Positions 12,649-12,859 of a DNA stretch of 12,859 bases are shown one piece after another. The stretch lies in the NCBI GenBank assembly GCA_023418755.1, contig JAEZZE010000062.1:1-12859 (forward strand). Reading direction: 5' to 3'. The notes under the pieces are model-generated. The model saw only the letters and a program-made list of their open reading frames with translations. It was not told where the DNA came from and ran no database searches. This stretch comes from Bacillota bacterium (GTDB lineage Bacteria; Bacillota; Bacilli; Paenibacillales; Paenibacillaceae). Each line of letters opens with the position of its first letter. Position 1 is the stretch's first letter. Made by a program: the position numbers and the translations under genes.

Positions 12649-12859
12649 GCCTTCGAAGAGGCTGTCCCATAAGCCATCCAAGCTGCTTTGTTCCGTTGCA
12701 CCTGGGCCCGGTGTAGGCCAATAAGCCCGCACGGGAGACTGTCGATTAACTAAACAGTATGAAGATAAAGATATCACCCAAAATAATGAGATAATCCCCC
12801 GTTTTCTCTATTATTCTCCAGAATTCTCGTCAAATCTGGTATAATTGAGTTATCTCAAT
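12649..12859. other. Non-coding, AT-rich 3' margin
   Basis: 211 bases without a credible gene. 12658-12675 (GAGGCTGTCCCATAAGCC) resembles terminal sequences of insertion elements in Paenibacillaceae from memory only; no inverted copy is present. From about 12770 the sequence becomes AT-rich. TGG-TATAAT (12837-12845) is an extended -10, and ATTGAG-TTAT-CTCAAT (12844-12859) is a palindrome at its start site, so a gene may begin beyond the edge. Confidence 0.45.

Noticed and set aside
12658..12740. Insertion-sequence end
   Set aside because: GGCTGTCCCATAAG is reminiscent of insertion-element ends, but there is no inverted partner, no target duplication and no transposase fragment in the window; kept only as a note in the margin entry.
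12124..12777. 217-codon minus-strand frame at the right end
   Set aside because: Most of it is antisense to the GHL10 catalytic domain; the remaining part is in non-coding sequence without a ribosome binding site.

Overview
The window looks like a stretch of chromosome from a GC-rich, low-complexity-free Firmicute, most likely the Paenibacillaceae (Paenibacillus/Cohnella type). The reasons are strong GGAGG-type Shine-Dalgarno sites, B. subtilis-like PerR, Fur and ECF-sigma promoter motifs, and protein families typical of that group: YvbK-type and RimJ-type GNATs, DUF4177, DUF4870, a CGNR regulator, DinB-type enzymes, and a copper-amine-oxidase-like stalk domain fused to a GHL10 glycosidase. 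The genus is an inference; there is no rRNA or other marker in the window.

Layout. 1-90 is the 3' end of an unidentified gene. 127-4340 is a run of co-directional plus-strand genes: a TIMP-like exported protein, a small HhH protein, a RimJ-like acetyltransferase, a four-helix membrane protein, a DUF4177 protein, a membrane-anchored zinc ribbon, a VOC protein, and two GNAT acetyltransferases. 4341-6550 is an iron-efflux unit: a near-perfect PerR box on the promoter, an 11-bp leader hairpin, a P1B4-type ATPase of the PfeT/ZosA group, and a 13-bp inverted repeat after it. 6547-6837 is a compact unit with its own promoter, a Fur-like box overlapping a PerR-like box, a 58-residue membrane peptide gene, and a strong terminator. 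6852-7318 is the decayed 3' half of a YlmA-type ABC transporter ATPase (at least two frameshifts, N-terminal half lost). 7385-8633 holds a DUF4870 membrane protein with terminator and a fourth GNAT. 8675-9914 is a divergent pair: a CGNR zinc-finger regulator (minus) and a DinB-family enzyme (plus), with an inverted repeat in the intergenic region. 10048-12648 holds two exported-protein genes, each preceded by an ECF-sigma-type promoter with the same -10 sequence, separated by a decayed aldose-epimerase-like gene on the minus strand. 12649-12859 is non-coding, AT-rich towards the end, and ends in a promoter/operator-like element that reads off the edge.

How it works together. The best-supported functional theme is iron and peroxide homeostasis (4368-6837): a PerR-controlled Fe(II) exporter followed directly by a small peptide gene with Fur/PerR-type control. 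The second theme is an envelope-stress-like pair at the right end, the acidic exported protein and the GHL10 glycosidase, probably read by one ECF sigma factor that is encoded elsewhere. I see no CRISPR array, phage module, toxin-antitoxin pair, RNA gene or intact transposon. The most novel candidates are the 58-residue metal-regulated peptide and the matched ECF promoter pair.
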